DNA of 64,000 nt from Pseudarthrobacter raffinosi (GCF_023913735.1 NZ_JAMXBH010000008.1:124001-188000); one strand, 5' to 3'. Shown: positions 17,610-28,707, counted from the first letter of the stretch. Notes: generated by a model not told the origin, from the letters alone. Translations and numbers: made by a program.

Positions 17610-19166
17610 ATGCCAATACGCCTGCAGGATGTCTTGAAACATTCCACCCTCACGCCGGCGGACCCTGTGATCCGCGCAGCGGCGGCCATTGCGGCCCAGA
17701 CGCAGCTGCGCTGGATTCATTCCAGTGAGGTATTGGACATTGCCCCGTTACTTGGCGGCGGTGAACTGTTGCTCACCGGCGGTCAGGCCCTCGTCTCGGC
17801 AACGGACAAGCGGCGTATTGGCTACATCTGGGAACTGGCGGAACGTGGAGTGGCTGCGCTGGCCATAGAGACTGGCACGGAGCTGGCCTCGATACCGTCG
17901 TCGATGGTGGCAGCAGCTGAAGCCGCCGGGCTTCCCTTGATAGAGCTCCGCAAAGTTGTGCCCTTTGTCGGCGTCATGGAAGCGATCAACTCGTTGCTTG
18001 TGAGTGAGTCAGCTGCCCACTTGCAGCAGGCTGACCAGGCCAGCCATGCCATGGCAGTGGAGCTGGCCCATGGCGGCAGCCTTGATCGGATCCTGGCTGT
18101 CCTGGCGGACGCTACCGGCTCGGAAGTTGAGCTGACGTCCACCGCGGGCGCCCCGCTGGCCAGCGCGCTGCCGGCTGATCATGCGGAGGAGCCGGAACCC
18201 GGAGCGTCTATCGAGGCCGCGCCGGATCGTGCGCGGATCATCCAGGTTGACGTGTCCGTGCGTGGCATCCCTTCAGCCCGCCTTACGCTTCACGCCCTGG
18301 CGGGAGCTGATGTGAACCTGGCGAGGATCGCGGGCAACCGCTCGGTGGACATTCTGGCGTTGGCCCTGCTGCAGCGCATGCCCCCGGGCCTGAAGGAGAT
18401 GGCGGGTGCGGCGCTGATCCGCGCCGTCGATTCTGGAACTCAAAACTGGCGGCTCCAGCAGCTCGCTCCGGCAGCCGGGATCCCGTTGGCCGCGCAGCTG
18501 GTGGCTGTTGTGGTTCGGTCCCCCGGCTCACGGCAACCCCGGATGGCCGTGGAGCACCTGCTGGAGCGGGTGGGGCATCACAGTGCAAGTTACGCCGACA
18601 ACGCGGAACTCTTGGCGCTGGCCGTTCTCCGCCCCGGGAAGACGCAGGAAGACCGGGACGCAATTCTGGCCGGACTGCAGTCGCTGGCGTTGCCGGAGGG
18701 AACTGTCAGCGCCGTCGGTCCGGTGGCCACCGGAATCTCCGCCGCGCCATGGTCCCTGACGGAAGCCCGGCTGACGCTGGACCTTGCCGCCGGCGCCGAG
18801 CCGCTCAAGGCCGGGCCGCTCAGAGCCGGGCCGGGACAGTCCGGAGTGGTCCTCGACGCCGACGCTTTCGCGGTGGAGCGGCTCGCTTTCCATTCCCTGG
18901 ATGACACGCAGCGCACTGACTATGTCAGCCAGCAGCTCGGCGCCCTCCTCGTCCACGATGCCCAACGAAATTCCGCGCTTGTTGAGACGCTGCGGGTCTG
19001 GCTGGATTCCGGCTGTAACACGGCGCAGGCTGCGCGTGAGCTGCACCTGGAGCGCCAGTCGATGCATCAGCGGCTGCAGCGAATCTTCTCACTCTGCGGC
19101 GGCGATCCCCGCGGAACGGGCCGTCTGGCAGCGCTGCACCTGGCCGCCCGGCTCGCCGCACTCTAG
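17610..19166 (+). CDS. PucR-family transcriptional regulator
   Basis: A 518-residue regulator. The N-terminal purine-catabolism (PucR) domain covers about residues 1-125 (MPIRLQDVL, GGGELLLTGG, AAEAAGLPLIEL), a GGDEF-like middle follows, and the C-terminal PucR helix-turn-helix is NTAQAARELHLERQSMHQRLQRI. GGAG five bases before ATG 17610 fixes the start. It is divergent from the NCS1 permease and likely senses the permease substrate or a breakdown product. A 32-bp-type repeat array starts 13 bases after the stop. Confidence 0.9.
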   Translation: MPIRLQDVLKHSTLTPADPVIRAAAAIAAQTQLRWIHSSEVLDIAPLLGGGELLLTGGQALVSATDKRRIGYIWELAERGVAALAIETGTELASIPSSMVAAAEAAGLPLIELRKVVPFVGVMEAINSLLVSESAAHLQQADQASHAMAVELAHGGSLDRILAVLADATGSEVELTSTAGAPLASALPADHAEEPEPGASIEAAPDRARIIQVDVSVRGIPSARLTLHALAGADVNLARIAGNRSVDILALALLQRMPPGLKEMAGAALIRAVDSGTQNWRLQQLAPAAGIPLAAQLVAVVVRSPGSRQPRMAVEHLLERVGHHSASYADNAELLALAVLRPGKTQEDRDAILAGLQSLALPEGTVSAVGPVATGISAAPWSLTEARLTLDLAAGAEPLKAGPLRAGPGQSGVVLDADAFAVERLAFHSLDDTQRTDYVSQQLGALLVHDAQRNSALVETLRVWLDSGCNTAQAARELHLERQSMHQRLQRIFSLCGGDPRGTGRLAALHLAARLAAL

Positions 19167-19178
19167 CCGGCCCCGGGC

Positions 19179-19258
19179 AACGCTCTCTCACTTGATGTGG
19201 GTTTTCCGGCGATCCTCTCTCACTTCATGCAGCTTTTCGGCAGACCCTCTCGCACTTA
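19179..19258. repeat. 32-bp-period repeat array, forward half (array 2a)
   Basis: Three head-to-tail units start at 19179, 19212 and 19244 (periods 33 and 32) with cores CGCTCTCTCACTT, CCTCTCTCACTT and CCTCTCGCACTT. The between-core segments resemble ATGYRG-TTTTCCGGCG. The array lacks its own reverse half here; reverse units appear at 19671-19768, beyond a gene remnant. Confidence 0.75.
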
Positions 19259-19286
19259 CCCAGGGCCAGCGCCCGCCTGTGGATAA

Positions 19287-19628
19287 CTTCTGCAGCATCA
19301 CACCGTCTGGGACTTCGATCTGGAAGGCGCGGCCCGGCTTCGGTGCCAGCTGCTGCCGCCCTGGCTTGCCGATTCCACAGAGCTTCATCTGAGTAAGCCG
19401 CGTTCACTGCCAGCGGTCCGCCGGAAGGGAGTGTTCGGCCATACCGTCCTGGCGCTGGAAGACGAGATCGAACTGATCGACGGCATCCGCATGGGCGATC
19501 GCCGTCGACCGATCTCGCCTACCGTCACCGCCGGCTCCATCCAGTGCGACGGCGGACATCACCTTGGCGGCGCACGGCTCCTCAGCGACAGGAGACGAGA
19601 TATGGCTGGTTTTGCCAGCAGCGACTGA
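19287..19628 (+). pseudogene. Remnant of an AbiEi/DUF559-like protein
   Basis: One frame is open for about 114 codons but has no credible start. Its middle (LHLSKPRSLPAVRRKGVFGH, then TVLALEDEIELIDGIRM) resembles the core of the AbiEi-type antitoxin/DUF559-endonuclease proteins common in Arthrobacter. The normal continuation (ARTWLDLA... and the C-terminal domain) is replaced by unrelated residues. I read it as a decayed fragment lying between the two halves of a repeat array. Family recall is from memory, hence the modest confidence. Confidence 0.4.
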
Positions 19629-19670
19629 GCGTCCGCGGAAACGCGCGTCGCGACGACGTCGGCCCTTTAG

Positions 19671-19768
19671 ACCGTGACGCTCCCTGACCACGGTGAGAGA
19701 GCGTCACGGTAAAACCCGCATTAAGTGAGCGAGGATCGCCGGCAAAGTCACATTTAGTGAGAGAGCGT
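19671..19768. repeat. 32-bp-period repeat array, reverse half (array 2b)
   Basis: Reverse-orientation units end at 19704, 19736 and 19768, exactly 32 bases apart (GAGAGAGCGT, GAGCGAGGAT, GAGAGAGCGT). The first forms a hairpin with the upstream ACCGTGACGCTC (12-bp stem, 19671-19710). It lies 47 bases from the purU stop on the opposite strand and probably belongs with 19179-19258 as one interrupted palindromic array. Confidence 0.75.
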
Positions 19769-19815
19769 CCTAGGGGGTAGGGGGCTACTAAAAAGGTAAC
19801 GGGGGAGTGGGGGCG

Positions 19816-20712
19816 TTAGCGGAGCACTACCGTCCTGTTGCCCTGCAGGATGACCCGGCCTTCGCAGTGCCAGCGCACAGCATTAGACAGCGCCTTACAC
19901 TCGGTATCCCGGCCGGCAGCAACCAGGTCCTCCGGCCCGTACGTGTGGTCCACTTCCACCGTCTGCTGGGAGATGATCGGCCCCTCGTCCAGCTCGGCAT
20001 TCACGTAATGCGCAGTTGCCCCCACGGTCTTCACGCCGCGCGCGTAGGCCTGGTGGTATGGCTTGGCGCCCTTGAAGCTGGGCAGGAACGAGTGGTGGAT
20101 GTTGATCGCCCGGCCATCCAACCGCCGGGTGAGGTCGTCGCTGAGCACCTGCATGTAGCGGGCCAGCACCACCAGCTCCACGTCGAACGTGTCCACCAGC
20201 TCGAGCAGCCGGGCCTCGGCCGCCGGCTTGGTGTCGGCGGTGACCGGCACATGGAAGAACGGGATGCCGTGCCATTCCACCAGCGCCTGGTGGTCCGTGT
20301 GGTTGGAGACCACGGCCGCCACGTCCACCGGCAGTTCGCCGCTGCGGGCGCGGAACAGCAGGTCGTTGAGGCAGTGCCCGAACTTGGACACCATAATCAG
20401 CACGCGGCGCTTGGCGCCGTGCGGCTCCAGCCGCCAGCGCATCCCGAACCGTTCGGCTACCGGGCCGAAAGCAGCCCGGAGCGTTCCCGCGGTGGAGGCA
20501 TCGCCGTCGGACGCGAAGTGCACACGCATGAAGAAGTGCGCCTCCGACCGTTCGCCGAACTGCTTGCTGTCCACGATGTCGCAGCCATGCTCCAGCAGGA
20601 AGCCGGACACGGCGTGGACAATCCCGGGCTGCTCCGCGCAATCCAAAGTCAGGACGTGTTCCACGGTGGTGACGGGCCGCGCAAGCGACGCCTCATTCTG
20701 GATGGCTGTCAT
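19816..20712 (-). CDS. purU: Formyltetrahydrofolate deformylase (copy 1)
   Basis: A protein of 298 residues with an N-terminal ACT domain (EHVLTLDCAEQPGIVHAVSGF) and a C-terminal formyltransferase-like hydrolase domain (VLIMVSKFGHCLNDLL, INIHHSFLPSFKGAKPYHQA, GATAHYV..ELDEGPII). It splits 10-formyl-THF to formate and THF, recycling the folate that receives methyl carbons from sarcosine. ATG 20712 is two bases after the sdaA stop; a GTG at 20721 overlapping that stop is an alternative start. It is the last gene of the glyA-sox operon. A second, longer copy lies at 38315. Confidence 0.93.
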   Translation of the reverse strand: MTAIQNEASLARPVTTVEHVLTLDCAEQPGIVHAVSGFLLEHGCDIVDSKQFGERSEAHFFMRVHFASDGDASTAGTLRAAFGPVAERFGMRWRLEPHGAKRRVLIMVSKFGHCLNDLLFRARSGELPVDVAAVVSNHTDHQALVEWHGIPFFHVPVTADTKPAAEARLLELVDTFDVELVVLARYMQVLSDDLTRRLDGRAINIHHSFLPSFKGAKPYHQAYARGVKTVGATAHYVNAELDEGPIISQQTVEVDHTYGPEDLVAAGRDTECKALSNAVRWHCEGRVILQGNRTVVLR

Positions 20713-20714
20713 GG

Positions 20715-22088
20715 CTAGCACTCGATCACGTTGACGGCGAGGCCTCCGCGGGAGGTTTCCTTGTATTTGGTTTTCATGTCCGCTCCTGTTTCGCGCATGG
20801 TTTTGATGGCCTTATCCAGCGACACCTTGTGGCTGCCATCGCCGTGGAGGGACAGCCGCGCAGCGTTGATGGCTTTGACACTGGCGATGGCGTTCCGTTC
20901 GATGCAGGGGATCTGCACCAGCCCGCCTACCGGGTCGCAGGTCAGGCCCAGGTTATGTTCGATCCCCACTTCGGCGGCGTTCTCCACCTGGGCAGGCGAG
21001 CCGCCCAGAACTTCGCAGAGGCCGGCGGCGGCCATGGAGCACGCAGAGCCCACCTCGCCCTGGCAGCCCACTTCCGCACCCGAGATGGAGGCGTTGATCT
21101 TGAAAAGAATCCCGACGGCGGCTGCCGCCAGCAGGAAGCGGACCACACCGTCGTCGTCGGCTCCGGGAACAAACTTGACGTAGTAGTGCAGGACGGCAGG
21201 CACGATGCCCGCCGCGCCGTTGGTGGGGGCGGTGACGATGCGCCCGCCGGCGGCGTTTTCCTCGTTGACGGCGAGGGCGAAGAGGTTCACCCATTCCATG
21301 GCCCGGAGGGGGTCGGTGACGCCGGTATCAGCGGTCAGCGTGCGGAATAACGACGGCGCCCGGCGCCTGACGTTCAGCCCGCCGGGAAGGATCCCTTCCG
21401 CGGCGCAGCCGTTGTCCACGCATTCGCGCATGACCGCCCAGAGTCCCAGCAGCTTTTCGCGGAGTTCCGCTTCGCTGCGCCAGACGAGCTCGTTGGCGAG
21501 CATGACGTCGGAAATGGACATGCCTTCGCGGCTGCAGATCGCCAGGAGTTCGTCGGCGGTGGTGAAGGGGTAGGGGAGGACGGTGGCATCGGCCACCACG
21601 CGGTCGCCGGCATCGGCGTCACCGTCCACCACGAAGCCGCCGCCGATGGAGTAGAAGCTCCGTTCGCTGAGGACTTTGCCGGCGTGGTCCATGGCGCGGA
21701 ACGTCATGCCGTTGGGGTGGGCGGGCAGGGACTTGCGGCGGTGCAGCACCACGTCCTCGTCCCAGTTGAAGTCCACGCGGTGGTCCCCGCAGATCCTGAG
21801 TTCGGCGTCGAGCGCCGCGGCGGCCACCTGGTCGTCGGCGGTGGAGGTGTCCACCGTTTCCGGGTCCAGGCCCTGCAAGCCCAGGACCACCGCCTTGTCG
21901 GAGCCGTGGCCCCGGCCGGTGGCACCCAGCGAGCCGAACAGCTCGGCCTGGACCCGGGTGGTGGAGCTCAGGAGCCCGCCGCCCTTAAGTCCGTCGGCGA
22001 ACAGCTTCGCTGCCCGCATCGGGCCGACCGTGTGTGACGACGACGGCCCGATGCCAACGGAGAACAGGTCCAGGGCGCTCAGCGCCAT
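20715..22088 (-). CDS. sdaA: L-serine ammonia-lyase, single-chain iron-sulfur type
   Basis: A 457-residue enzyme with the N-terminal beta domain ([20 protein letters not shown]) and the C-terminal alpha domain bearing the iron-sulfur cysteines ([34 protein letters not shown]). It turns serine into pyruvate and ammonia, ending the betaine-sarcosine-glycine-serine route in central metabolism. Its ATG overlaps the soxG stop (TGATG), so translation is coupled to the sarcosine oxidase genes. All cluster cysteines appear present. Confidence 0.95.
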   Translation of the reverse strand: MALSALDLFSVGIGPSSSHTVGPMRAAKLFADGLKGGGLLSSTTRVQAELFGSLGATGRGHGSDKAVVLGLQGLDPETVDTSTADDQVAAAALDAELRICGDHRVDFNWDEDVVLHRRKSLPAHPNGMTFRAMDHAGKVLSERSFYSIGGGFVVDGDADAGDRVVADATVLPYPFTTADELLAICSREGMSISDVMLANELVWRSEAELREKLLGLWAVMRECVDNGCAAEGILPGGLNVRRRAPSLFRTLTADTGVTDPLRAMEWVNLFALAVNEENAAGGRIVTAPTNGAAGIVPAVLHYYVKFVPGADDDGVVRFLLAAAAVGILFKINASISGAEVGCQGEVGSACSMAAAGLCEVLGGSPAQVENAAEVGIEHNLGLTCDPVGGLVQIPCIERNAIASVKAINAARLSLHGDGSHKVSLDKAIKTMRETGADMKTKYKETSRGGLAVNVIEC

Positions 22089-22723
22089 CAAGGTACCTCG
22101 GGGGAAGCGAACTCCCTCATGGCGTCCAGGAGCCACCGGCCCAGGAAGTCCGCGAACGAAGCCCGGGGGAGGAGCCGGAAGCTCTCCTCGCCGGTCTTCT
22201 GCAGGACCACGGGGATGTTGCCGATTTCCGTGGACAGGGCGGTTCCCACGGTGAAGCTGCGCGGGTGCAGGTCCAGGGCACAGCCCTTTTCGAGGGTCGC
22301 ACGGGCCCGCGGGCCCGACAGCTCGAACGTTGTGCGGTTCGCGGAGAGGTCCACCACCTGGCCCGGAGCATCGCCCAGCGCGGCCACGAGCGAGCCGATG
22401 AGGTCTCCGCCCAGGGAATCGTGGGCTTCTTCCGGTGCCACCACCAGGAACTCGGACGGTCCCAGCCAGAGGATGATAACGCGGTCCGTGCCGCCCACGT
22501 CGCCGTAGCGTGCCGGCAGGCTGCCGGCAACGGCGGCGATCCGTGCGCCTTCCTCGGAGCGGGGGTCCACGCGGACGCCCGCCATCGTCTGGAACGGGCC
22601 CTCTTTCAGGACCACAGTCCCTTGGATGGAGCCGGCCGCCAGGGCAGCGGCCAGGTGGGAGGCTGGGCTGCGGCGGATGTCCCGGAGTCCATTGATGCGG
22701 TTGATTGCTGCTGTGTTAGCCAT
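22088..22723 (-). CDS. soxG: Sarcosine oxidase, gamma subunit
   Basis: A 211-residue subunit of heterotetrameric sarcosine oxidase. Features that fit are the GcvT-like fold elements: [48 protein letters not shown] and [21 protein letters not shown]. It is the small scaffold subunit next to the alpha subunit. ATG 22723 overlaps the soxA stop by eight bases. Gene order B-D-A-G is the standard one. Confidence 0.93.
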   Translation of the reverse strand: MANTAAINRINGLRDIRRSPASHLAAALAAGSIQGTVVLKEGPFQTMAGVRVDPRSEEGARIAAVAGSLPARYGDVGGTDRVIILWLGPSEFLVVAPEEAHDSLGGDLIGSLVAALGDAPGQVVDLSANRTTFELSGPRARATLEKGCALDLHPRSFTVGTALSTEIGNIPVVLQKTGEESFRLLPRASFADFLGRWLLDAMREFASPEVP

Positions 22724-25658
22724 CTTTGCGGGTCCCTTCGGGGTCAAAAAGTACGGTTTCTGCGATAACAACGTCAACCAGCTGGTCGCCGGCGGCGGCC
22801 ACCAGGGTCTCGCCGATGCGGTTGCGGCCATTCTTGATCAGTGCCAGCGCGAAGGACCTGCCCAGCGCGGCGCTGTGGTAGCTCGAGGTCACGAAGCCCT
22901 GCATGGGCACCGGGCCGTAGGCGGGGTTCGTGGTGATCCCCTTTTCCACGAGCTGGGTGCCTTCGGGCAGCCGCAGCGTCCCGTCCACAGGCAGGACGCT
23001 GACCAGGTGCTTGCGGTCCCCGCGCTGGGCATCGGCCCGGGCGTAGGAGCGCTTGCCGATGAAGTCCTTGGCCTTGGACACCACCCATTCCATCCCCGCG
23101 TCCTGCGGGGTGACTGTGCCGTCCGTGTCCTGCCCGACGATCGGGTAGCCCTTCTCGGCGCGGAGGACGTGCATGGTTTCGGTGCCGTAGGGGGTGATGT
23201 TGAATTCGGCCCCTGCCGCGGCCACGGCTTCCCAAGTGTTCAGCCCGTACCAGGACGGCACGTTGATCTCGTAGGCCAGCTCGCCGGAGAAGGAAATCCG
23301 GCAGACCCGCGCCTGCACGCCGGAGGCGAGGGTGGTTTCGCGGAACGTCATGAACGGGAAGGCTTCCGCTTCCAGCCCGCCGCCCGCTGCCAGGTCCGGC
23401 GCCAGTTTGGCGAGCACCGCCCGGGATTTAGGCCCGACGACGGCAATGGTGGTCCACTGTTCGGTCACCGAGGTGCAGTGCACGTCCAGCTCAGGCCATT
23501 CGGTCTGCAGCCATTCCTCCAGCCAGTCCAGCACCTTCGCGGCACCGCCGGTGGTGGTGGTCATGAAGTACCGGTCATCGTCGAGGCGCAGGGTCACGCC
23601 GTCGTCGAAAATCATGCCGTCCGCCATGCACATCACGCCGTAGCGGGCGGAACCCGGGGCGAGCTTCTTGAAGGCGTTGGTGTAGATCCGGTTGAGGAAC
23701 TCGCCGGCGTCCTTGCCACGGATTTCGATCTTGCCCAGGGTGGTGGCGTCCATAAAGCCCACGGATTCGCGGACAGCCGCGCACTCGCGGAGCACGGCAG
23801 CATCCATGTCCTCCCCGGCCTGCGGGTAGTACCAGGGCCGCTTCCACTGCCCGACGTCCTCGAACAGGGCACCTTGCGCGACGTGCCAGGGGTTGATGGA
23901 CGTGACGCGGGCGGGGTCGAACAGCTCGCCGCGCTGGCGTCCGGCGAGGGCTGCGAACGCCACCGGGGTGAACGGTGCCCGGTAGGTGGTGGTGCCGATG
24001 TCGCCGATGCCCCGGGATGCTTCGCCGGCGGTGCGGAGAGCGGCGGCGATGACGCCGATCGCGTTGACGCCGGAGGTCTTGCCCTGGTCGTTGGCGGTGC
24101 TGATGGAGGTGTAGCGCTTGATGTGTTCCACGGACCGCATTCCGGCGCCGGTGGAGCGCAGGACGTCGGCCACGGACTGGTCGCGCTGGAAGTCCACAAA
24201 GTGGTGGTGCCAGTCATCCGGGGTGCCTGCCTGGCCGGGGACCAGCCAGAGCTGGCGGGTGGGTCCGGAGGCCTTCGGCTCGCCGAACTCGGAAGGCTCG
24301 ACGGCGGCACTGAAGCCCGCGGCGATGGCGGCCGCGGCGCCGGCGGAGATGCCCTCGGCCACGCAGTCCTGGAGTTCAAAGCTGCCGCGGCCCGAGCCAG
24401 CGGACTGCTGGTTCGGCACCACGGTGCTCGGCACGAACGCCGCCAGGTCCTCGTCCCAGCGCAGCTTGCCCTGCCGCTGGGAGTGGAGGTGGACCAGCGG
24501 GCTCCAGCCGCCGGAGACTGCCAGCAGGTCGCAGGGGATCTCTTCGACGCCGGAGGTGAGTTCGCCGTCGTCGTTAATGCTGCGGACGGTGACGGCGTTT
24601 AGCCGGCCGGTGCCGTTCGCGGCGGTGTTGGCCACCGCGCTGCCGATCAGCACTCGGGTGCCGGCTTCGACGGCGGCAGCTGCCACTTCAGTGAGGGCGG
24701 GACGGGCGTCGACGACGGCCGCCACCTTGACGCCGGCGGCGCGCAGGTCCGCGGCGAGGGCGTAGGCGCTGTCGTTGGTGGTGCTGATGACCACGCGCTG
24801 CCCGGCGGCCACGGCGTAGCGGTTGAGGTAGCTGCGGACAGCCGAGGCGAGCATGATGCCGGGGCGGTCGTTGTTCTCGAAGACCAGGGGCCGTTCGTGG
24901 GCGCCGGGAGCCAACACCACCTGATTAGCACGCACGTGCCAAATCCGCTGCCGGGAGACGCCGGGGGCGGCCGGGCTGGACAGGTGGTCGGTGCGGTTCT
25001 GGACCGCGATGACGTAGTTGGCATCGTAGGCGCCGAAGGCCGTGGTGCGGTTCAGGACTGTGCTTTCGGCTCCGGAAATGAGTTCGGCTTCCACATCAGC
25101 CACCCATTCCAGGGCGGGCTTGCCTTCGATGGTCTCGGCCCGTCCGGGCGCAGTGGATCCGGACAGGAGCGATCCGCCCAGTTCGGGCTGGTCGTCCATA
25201 AGCATCACGCGGGCACCGGTGCGGACCGCTTCACGGGCCGCGGCGAGGCCGGCGGGGCCGCCGCCGATCACCAGGACGTCGGTGTGCACGTACTTCTTGT
25301 CGTATTCGGCGCGGTCTTCCTCGGGGTCCAGACGGCCCAGGCCGTTGAGCATGCCTGCTGTGAGGCCGTCCACCAGCGTGACGGTGGTGGCGGGGAGCAT
25401 GGACTCTGCCACGTGGCCGGGGAAGCGGGGTTCGATCCTGACCAGCGCGTTGGCTTCCTCCACCCCGGCGGACATGATGCCGCGGGGCCGGTCCTCGTAG
25501 AGCGAGTTTCCGGCGGCGATCCGGCCGTTGGCGAGCAGCGCGGAGGCGAGTGTGTCTCCGGGGTGTCCGGTGAATTCCTCGCCGTCCACGGTGAAACGCC
25601 AGGAGATGGTCCGGTCGATGCGTCCGCCGGCGGCGAGGCGGGCGTTCTGGGAAGTCAC
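22716..25658 (-). CDS. soxA: Sarcosine oxidase, alpha subunit
   Basis: A 980-residue protein, the usual length. Order: an N-terminal 2Fe-2S-ferredoxin-like region ([20 protein letters not shown]), a NAD/FAD Rossmann domain ([20 protein letters not shown]), a second dinucleotide-binding part, and a C-terminal GcvT-like folate domain ([39 protein letters not shown]). It moves electrons and transfers the methyl carbon of sarcosine to THF as 5,10-methylene-THF; without THF formaldehyde is released. The GTG start overlaps the soxD stop by four bases. Confidence 0.96.
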   Translation of the reverse strand: MTSQNARLAAGGRIDRTISWRFTVDGEEFTGHPGDTLASALLANGRIAAGNSLYEDRPRGIMSAGVEEANALVRIEPRFPGHVAESMLPATTVTLVDGLTAGMLNGLGRLDPEEDRAEYDKKYVHTDVLVIGGGPAGLAAAREAVRTGARVMLMDDQPELGGSLLSGSTAPGRAETIEGKPALEWVADVEAELISGAESTVLNRTTAFGAYDANYVIAVQNRTDHLSSPAAPGVSRQRIWHVRANQVVLAPGAHERPLVFENNDRPGIMLASAVRSYLNRYAVAAGQRVVISTTNDSAYALAADLRAAGVKVAAVVDARPALTEVAAAAVEAGTRVLIGSAVANTAANGTGRLNAVTVRSINDDGELTSGVEEIPCDLLAVSGGWSPLVHLHSQRQGKLRWDEDLAAFVPSTVVPNQQSAGSGRGSFELQDCVAEGISAGAAAAIAAGFSAAVEPSEFGEPKASGPTRQLWLVPGQAGTPDDWHHHFVDFQRDQSVADVLRSTGAGMRSVEHIKRYTSISTANDQGKTSGVNAIGVIAAALRTAGEASRGIGDIGTTTYRAPFTPVAFAALAGRQRGELFDPARVTSINPWHVAQGALFEDVGQWKRPWYYPQAGEDMDAAVLRECAAVRESVGFMDATTLGKIEIRGKDAGEFLNRIYTNAFKKLAPGSARYGVMCMADGMIFDDGVTLRLDDDRYFMTTTTGGAAKVLDWLEEWLQTEWPELDVHCTSVTEQWTTIAVVGPKSRAVLAKLAPDLAAGGGLEAEAFPFMTFRETTLASGVQARVCRISFSGELAYEINVPSWYGLNTWEAVAAAGAEFNITPYGTETMHVLRAEKGYPIVGQDTDGTVTPQDAGMEWVVSKAKDFIGKRSYARADAQRGDRKHLVSVLPVDGTLRLPEGTQLVEKGITTNPAYGPVPMQGFVTSSYHSAALGRSFALALIKNGRNRIGETLVAAAGDQLVDVVIAETVLFDPEGTRKDG

Positions 25659-26065
25659 TTGGTTGCTCCTTCCGGGGCGGTGGTGCTGGAGGCGGTGATG
25701 CTGGTTGAAGAGGTGCTGGGCGCGGCGTTTCCGGTGGTGGTGCTGTCAGCGGCGGTGCTGGCAGTGCCGGCGTCGGTGGCGTTCGTTTTGGCGGTTGCGG
25801 GCCGGGGAGTGCCCATCGGGTAGACGGCCTGGATGTCGTAGGTGACGGTGTCGCGGAGCATGTTGAACCACTGGCGGCAGCCGGTGCTGTGCAGCCAGCG
25901 CTCGGCGAAGGCGCCCTTGGTGTTGTCCCGGTAGAACAGGTACTCGGCCCATTCGCGGTCGTTCAGCCCGGCGGGGTTTTCCGGGTAGGCCACGTGGGCC
26001 TGGCCGCCGTAGTGGAACTCGGTCTCGTCGCGGGAGCCGCAGTTGGGGCATGGGATAAGCAGCAT
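25655..26065 (-). CDS. soxD: Sarcosine oxidase, delta subunit with low-complexity C-terminal tail
   Basis: The first ~95 residues are a normal delta subunit: [28 protein letters not shown]-type segment, and [17 protein letters not shown], whose cysteines and histidine bind zinc. The final ~40 residues ([18 protein letters not shown] onward) are a Ser/Thr/Ala tail that most delta subunits, about 90-100 residues long, lack. It overlaps soxA by four bases and follows soxB by 27 bases. Confidence 0.93.
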   Translation of the reverse strand: MLLIPCPNCGSRDETEFHYGGQAHVAYPENPAGLNDREWAEYLFYRDNTKGAFAERWLHSTGCRQWFNMLRDTVTYDIQAVYPMGTPRPATAKTNATDAGTASTAADSTTTGNAAPSTSSTSITASSTTAPEGATK

Positions 26066-26092
26066 GTGCGTCTTCTTTCTAGGGGACGGCGG

Positions 26093-27313
26093 CTAGTGGG
26101 CGACGGCGGCTGCGCCGTGTTCGTCGATCAGGGCGCCGGTTTCGAAGCGTTCCAGCGCAAACGGCTTGTTCAGCTTGTGCGGGGTTCCGGTGGCGATGGT
26201 GTGCGCGAAGGTGAGCCCGGCGGCCGGGGTGCCCTTGAAGCCGCCGGTGCCCCAGCCGCAGTTCACGAACATGTTCTCCACCGGGGTGGTGCCAACGATG
26301 GGGGAGGCGTCCAGGGTGGTGTCCACGATGCCGCCCCAGGTCCGGAGCACGTGCGCCCGGGCAAAGATGGGGAAGAGTTCGACGGCGGCAGCCATCTGGT
26401 GCTCGATCACATGGAAGGAGCCGCGCTGGCCGTAGCCGTTGTAGGAGTCCACGCCGGCTCCCATGACGAGTTCGCCCTTGTGGGCCTGGGAGACGTAGAC
26501 GTGCACGTGGTTGGACATGACCACGGTGGGGTGGACGGGTTCGTGCAGTTCGGAGACGAGTGCCTGGAGCGGGTGGGACTGGATGGGGAGCCGGAAGCCG
26601 GCCATTTCCGCCAGGACCGAGCTGTGCCCGGCGGCGCAGAGGCCCACTTTTTCGGTGTTGATGGTGCCCTGGTTGGTTTTTACGCCCACCACGCGGTTGC
26701 CGTCCTTGACGAAGCCGGTGACTTCGCAGTTCTGGATGATGTCCACGCCGAGCTCGTCGCACTTGCGGGCGAAGGCCCAGGCCACGTGGTCGTGCTTGGC
26801 GATGCCCGCACGCGGCTGGTACGTGGCTCCCATGACGGGGTAGCGGATGTTGTCGTTGATGTTCAGGATGGGGCAGAGTTCCTTGACCTGCTGCGGATCC
26901 AGCCATTCAGCGTCCACGCCGTTGAGCTTGTTCGCACCGACACGTCGGATGCTTTCGCGGACGTCACCCAGGGTGTGGGCGAGGTTCATCACGCCGCGCT
27001 GGCTGAACAGGAAGTCGTATTCGAGCTCCTCCGGCAGGATTTCCCAGAGCTTGAGGGCGTGCTCGTAGATGGCCGCGCTCTCGTCCCAGAGGTAGTTGGA
27101 ACGGATGATGGTGGTGTTCCGGGCCATGTTGCCGCCGGCCAGCCAGCCCTTTTCCAGGACGGCGATGTTGGTCATCCCGTGGTTCTTGGCCAGGAAGTAG
27201 GCGGTAGCCAGGCCGTGCCCGCCGCCGCCCACAATCACGGCGTCGTAGGAGGACTTGGGCTCCGGGTTCCGCCAGAGGAAATCCGGGTGTTCCGGGAGCT
27301 GTTGGTTGCTCAC
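26093..27313 (-). CDS. soxB: Sarcosine oxidase, beta subunit
   Basis: A 406-residue flavoprotein with an N-terminal dinucleotide fold ([23 protein letters not shown]) and the C-terminal DAO fold ([40 protein letters not shown]). It carries the sarcosine-oxidising flavin; in the family covalent FMN binds a histidine of this subunit. GTG 27313 is preceded by GGAG and overlaps the glyA stop by four bases. Confidence 0.95.
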   Translation of the reverse strand: MSNQQLPEHPDFLWRNPEPKSSYDAVIVGGGGHGLATAYFLAKNHGMTNIAVLEKGWLAGGNMARNTTIIRSNYLWDESAAIYEHALKLWEILPEELEYDFLFSQRGVMNLAHTLGDVRESIRRVGANKLNGVDAEWLDPQQVKELCPILNINDNIRYPVMGATYQPRAGIAKHDHVAWAFARKCDELGVDIIQNCEVTGFVKDGNRVVGVKTNQGTINTEKVGLCAAGHSSVLAEMAGFRLPIQSHPLQALVSELHEPVHPTVVMSNHVHVYVSQAHKGELVMGAGVDSYNGYGQRGSFHVIEHQMAAAVELFPIFARAHVLRTWGGIVDTTLDASPIVGTTPVENMFVNCGWGTGGFKGTPAAGLTFAHTIATGTPHKLNKPFALERFETGALIDEHGAAAVAH

Positions 27314-28707
27314 TGGGCTGCTCCAATCAGGTCTGTATCGAGTTCGGTGAAGGCGGCGATCTCGGCGCCGCTGCCGTCCTGGGAAAGATGCTCGTAAAGC
27401 GGGAACTGGCCGGCCAGGGCGGTGACCCGGGCTCGGAGTACGACGGCGGCGTCGTCGCTGAGGCGCGCACCGCCGGAGGTGCCGTCCCCGGCGTCGTTGT
27501 TGGCAGTGCCAGTGACGGCGGCGATGAGCGCCGTCGCGATGATGTCCGCAACTTCGGCGAACTCCACGGCGCCGAAGCCCCGGGTGGCGAGGGCCGGCGT
27601 GCCGATGCGGAGTCCCGAGGACACCATCGGCGGGCGGGGATCGAACGGTACAGCGTTGCGGTTCACCGTAATGCCGATCCGGTGCAGCGCGTCTTCGGCC
27701 TGCTGGCCGTCCAGTTCCGAGTGGCGGAGGTCCACCAGGACCAGGTGCACGTCGGTGCCGCCGTTGACCACGGAGATGCCGGCCGCGGCGACGTCGTCGC
27801 GGAGGAGCCGTTCGGCCAGCAGCTTGGATCCTTGCAGGACGCGTTCCTGGCGTTCCTTGAATTCGGGGGTGCCGGCGAGTTTGAAAGCCACGGCCTTGGC
27901 GGCGATGACGTGCTCCAGCGGGCCGCCCTGCTGGCCGGGGAACACGGCGCTGTTGATCTTGCGGGCGTACTGTTCCTTGGCGAGGATGACTCCGCCGCGC
28001 GGGCCGCCGAGGGTCTTGTGTGTGGTGGTGGTGACCACGTCGGCGTAGGGGACCGGGTTGGGATGCAGCCCTGCGGCGACGAGGCCGGCGAAGTGCGCCA
28101 TGTCCACCATGAGGTAGGCGTCCACGAGGTCGGCGATCCGGCGGAACTCGGCGAAGTCGAGCTGGCGGGAGTAGGCGGACCAGCCGGCGACGATCAGCTT
28201 CGGGCGGTGTTCCAGGGCCAGCGCCTCGACCTCGGCCATATCGATCCGGAGGTCCGATTCACGCACGTGGTAGGGGACCACGTTGTAGAGCTTGCCGGAG
28301 AAATTGATCTTCATGCCGTGGGTGAGGTGGCCGCCGTGGGCCAGGCTCAGGCCCATGATGGTGTCGCCCGGGTTCAGCAGGGCGAACATGGCGGCGGCAT
28401 TGGCCTGGGCGCCGGAGTGCGGCTGGACGTTGGCGAATTCGGCGCCGAACAGGTCCTTGACGCGGTCGATGGCGAGCTGCTCGATGACGTCCACGTGCTC
28501 GCAGCCCCCGTAGTAGCGCTTGCCCGGGTAGCCCTCGGCGTACTTGTTCGTCAGGACGGAGCCCTGCGCCTCCATAACGGCGGACGGGGCGAAATTCTCC
28601 GAGGCGATCATTTCCAGTGTTGACTGCTGGCGGACCAGCTCATTGTTAATGGCCTGCTGGACCTCGGGATCGACTGCGGAAAGTCGCTCGTTCAACTGCT
28701 CAACCAC
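27310..28707 (-). CDS. glyA: Serine hydroxymethyltransferase
   Basis: A 465-residue PLP enzyme. The Schiff-base lysine lies in [16 protein letters not shown]; other hallmarks are [21 protein letters not shown] split around residues 35-55, [11 protein letters not shown] and [13 protein letters not shown]. It joins glycine with the methylene-THF made by sarcosine oxidase to give serine. An inserted acidic stretch ([12 protein letters not shown]) near residue 410 is unusual but in frame. AGGAG precedes the GTG start. It is the first gene of a seven-gene operon down to purU, and is probably a catabolic copy separate from a housekeeping GlyA. Confidence 0.95.
   Translation of the reverse strand: MVEQLNERLSAVDPEVQQAINNELVRQQSTLEMIASENFAPSAVMEAQGSVLTNKYAEGYPGKRYYGGCEHVDVIEQLAIDRVKDLFGAEFANVQPHSGAQANAAAMFALLNPGDTIMGLSLAHGGHLTHGMKINFSGKLYNVVPYHVRESDLRIDMAEVEALALEHRPKLIVAGWSAYSRQLDFAEFRRIADLVDAYLMVDMAHFAGLVAAGLHPNPVPYADVVTTTTHKTLGGPRGGVILAKEQYARKINSAVFPGQQGGPLEHVIAAKAVAFKLAGTPEFKERQERVLQGSKLLAERLLRDDVAAAGISVVNGGTDVHLVLVDLRHSELDGQQAEDALHRIGITVNRNAVPFDPRPPMVSSGLRIGTPALATRGFGAVEFAEVADIIATALIAAVTGTANNDAGDGTSGGARLSDDAAVVLRARVTALAGQFPLYEHLSQDGSGAEIAAFTELDTDLIGAAQ

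Noticed and set aside
15970..17637. Long open frame antisense to the NCS1 permease
   Set aside because: The composition is shadow-like and it covers an unmistakable transporter on the other strand.
22626..24602. Long open frame antisense to soxA
   Set aside because: It has Gly/His/Val-rich low-complexity content and no motifs; soxA on the other strand is certain.
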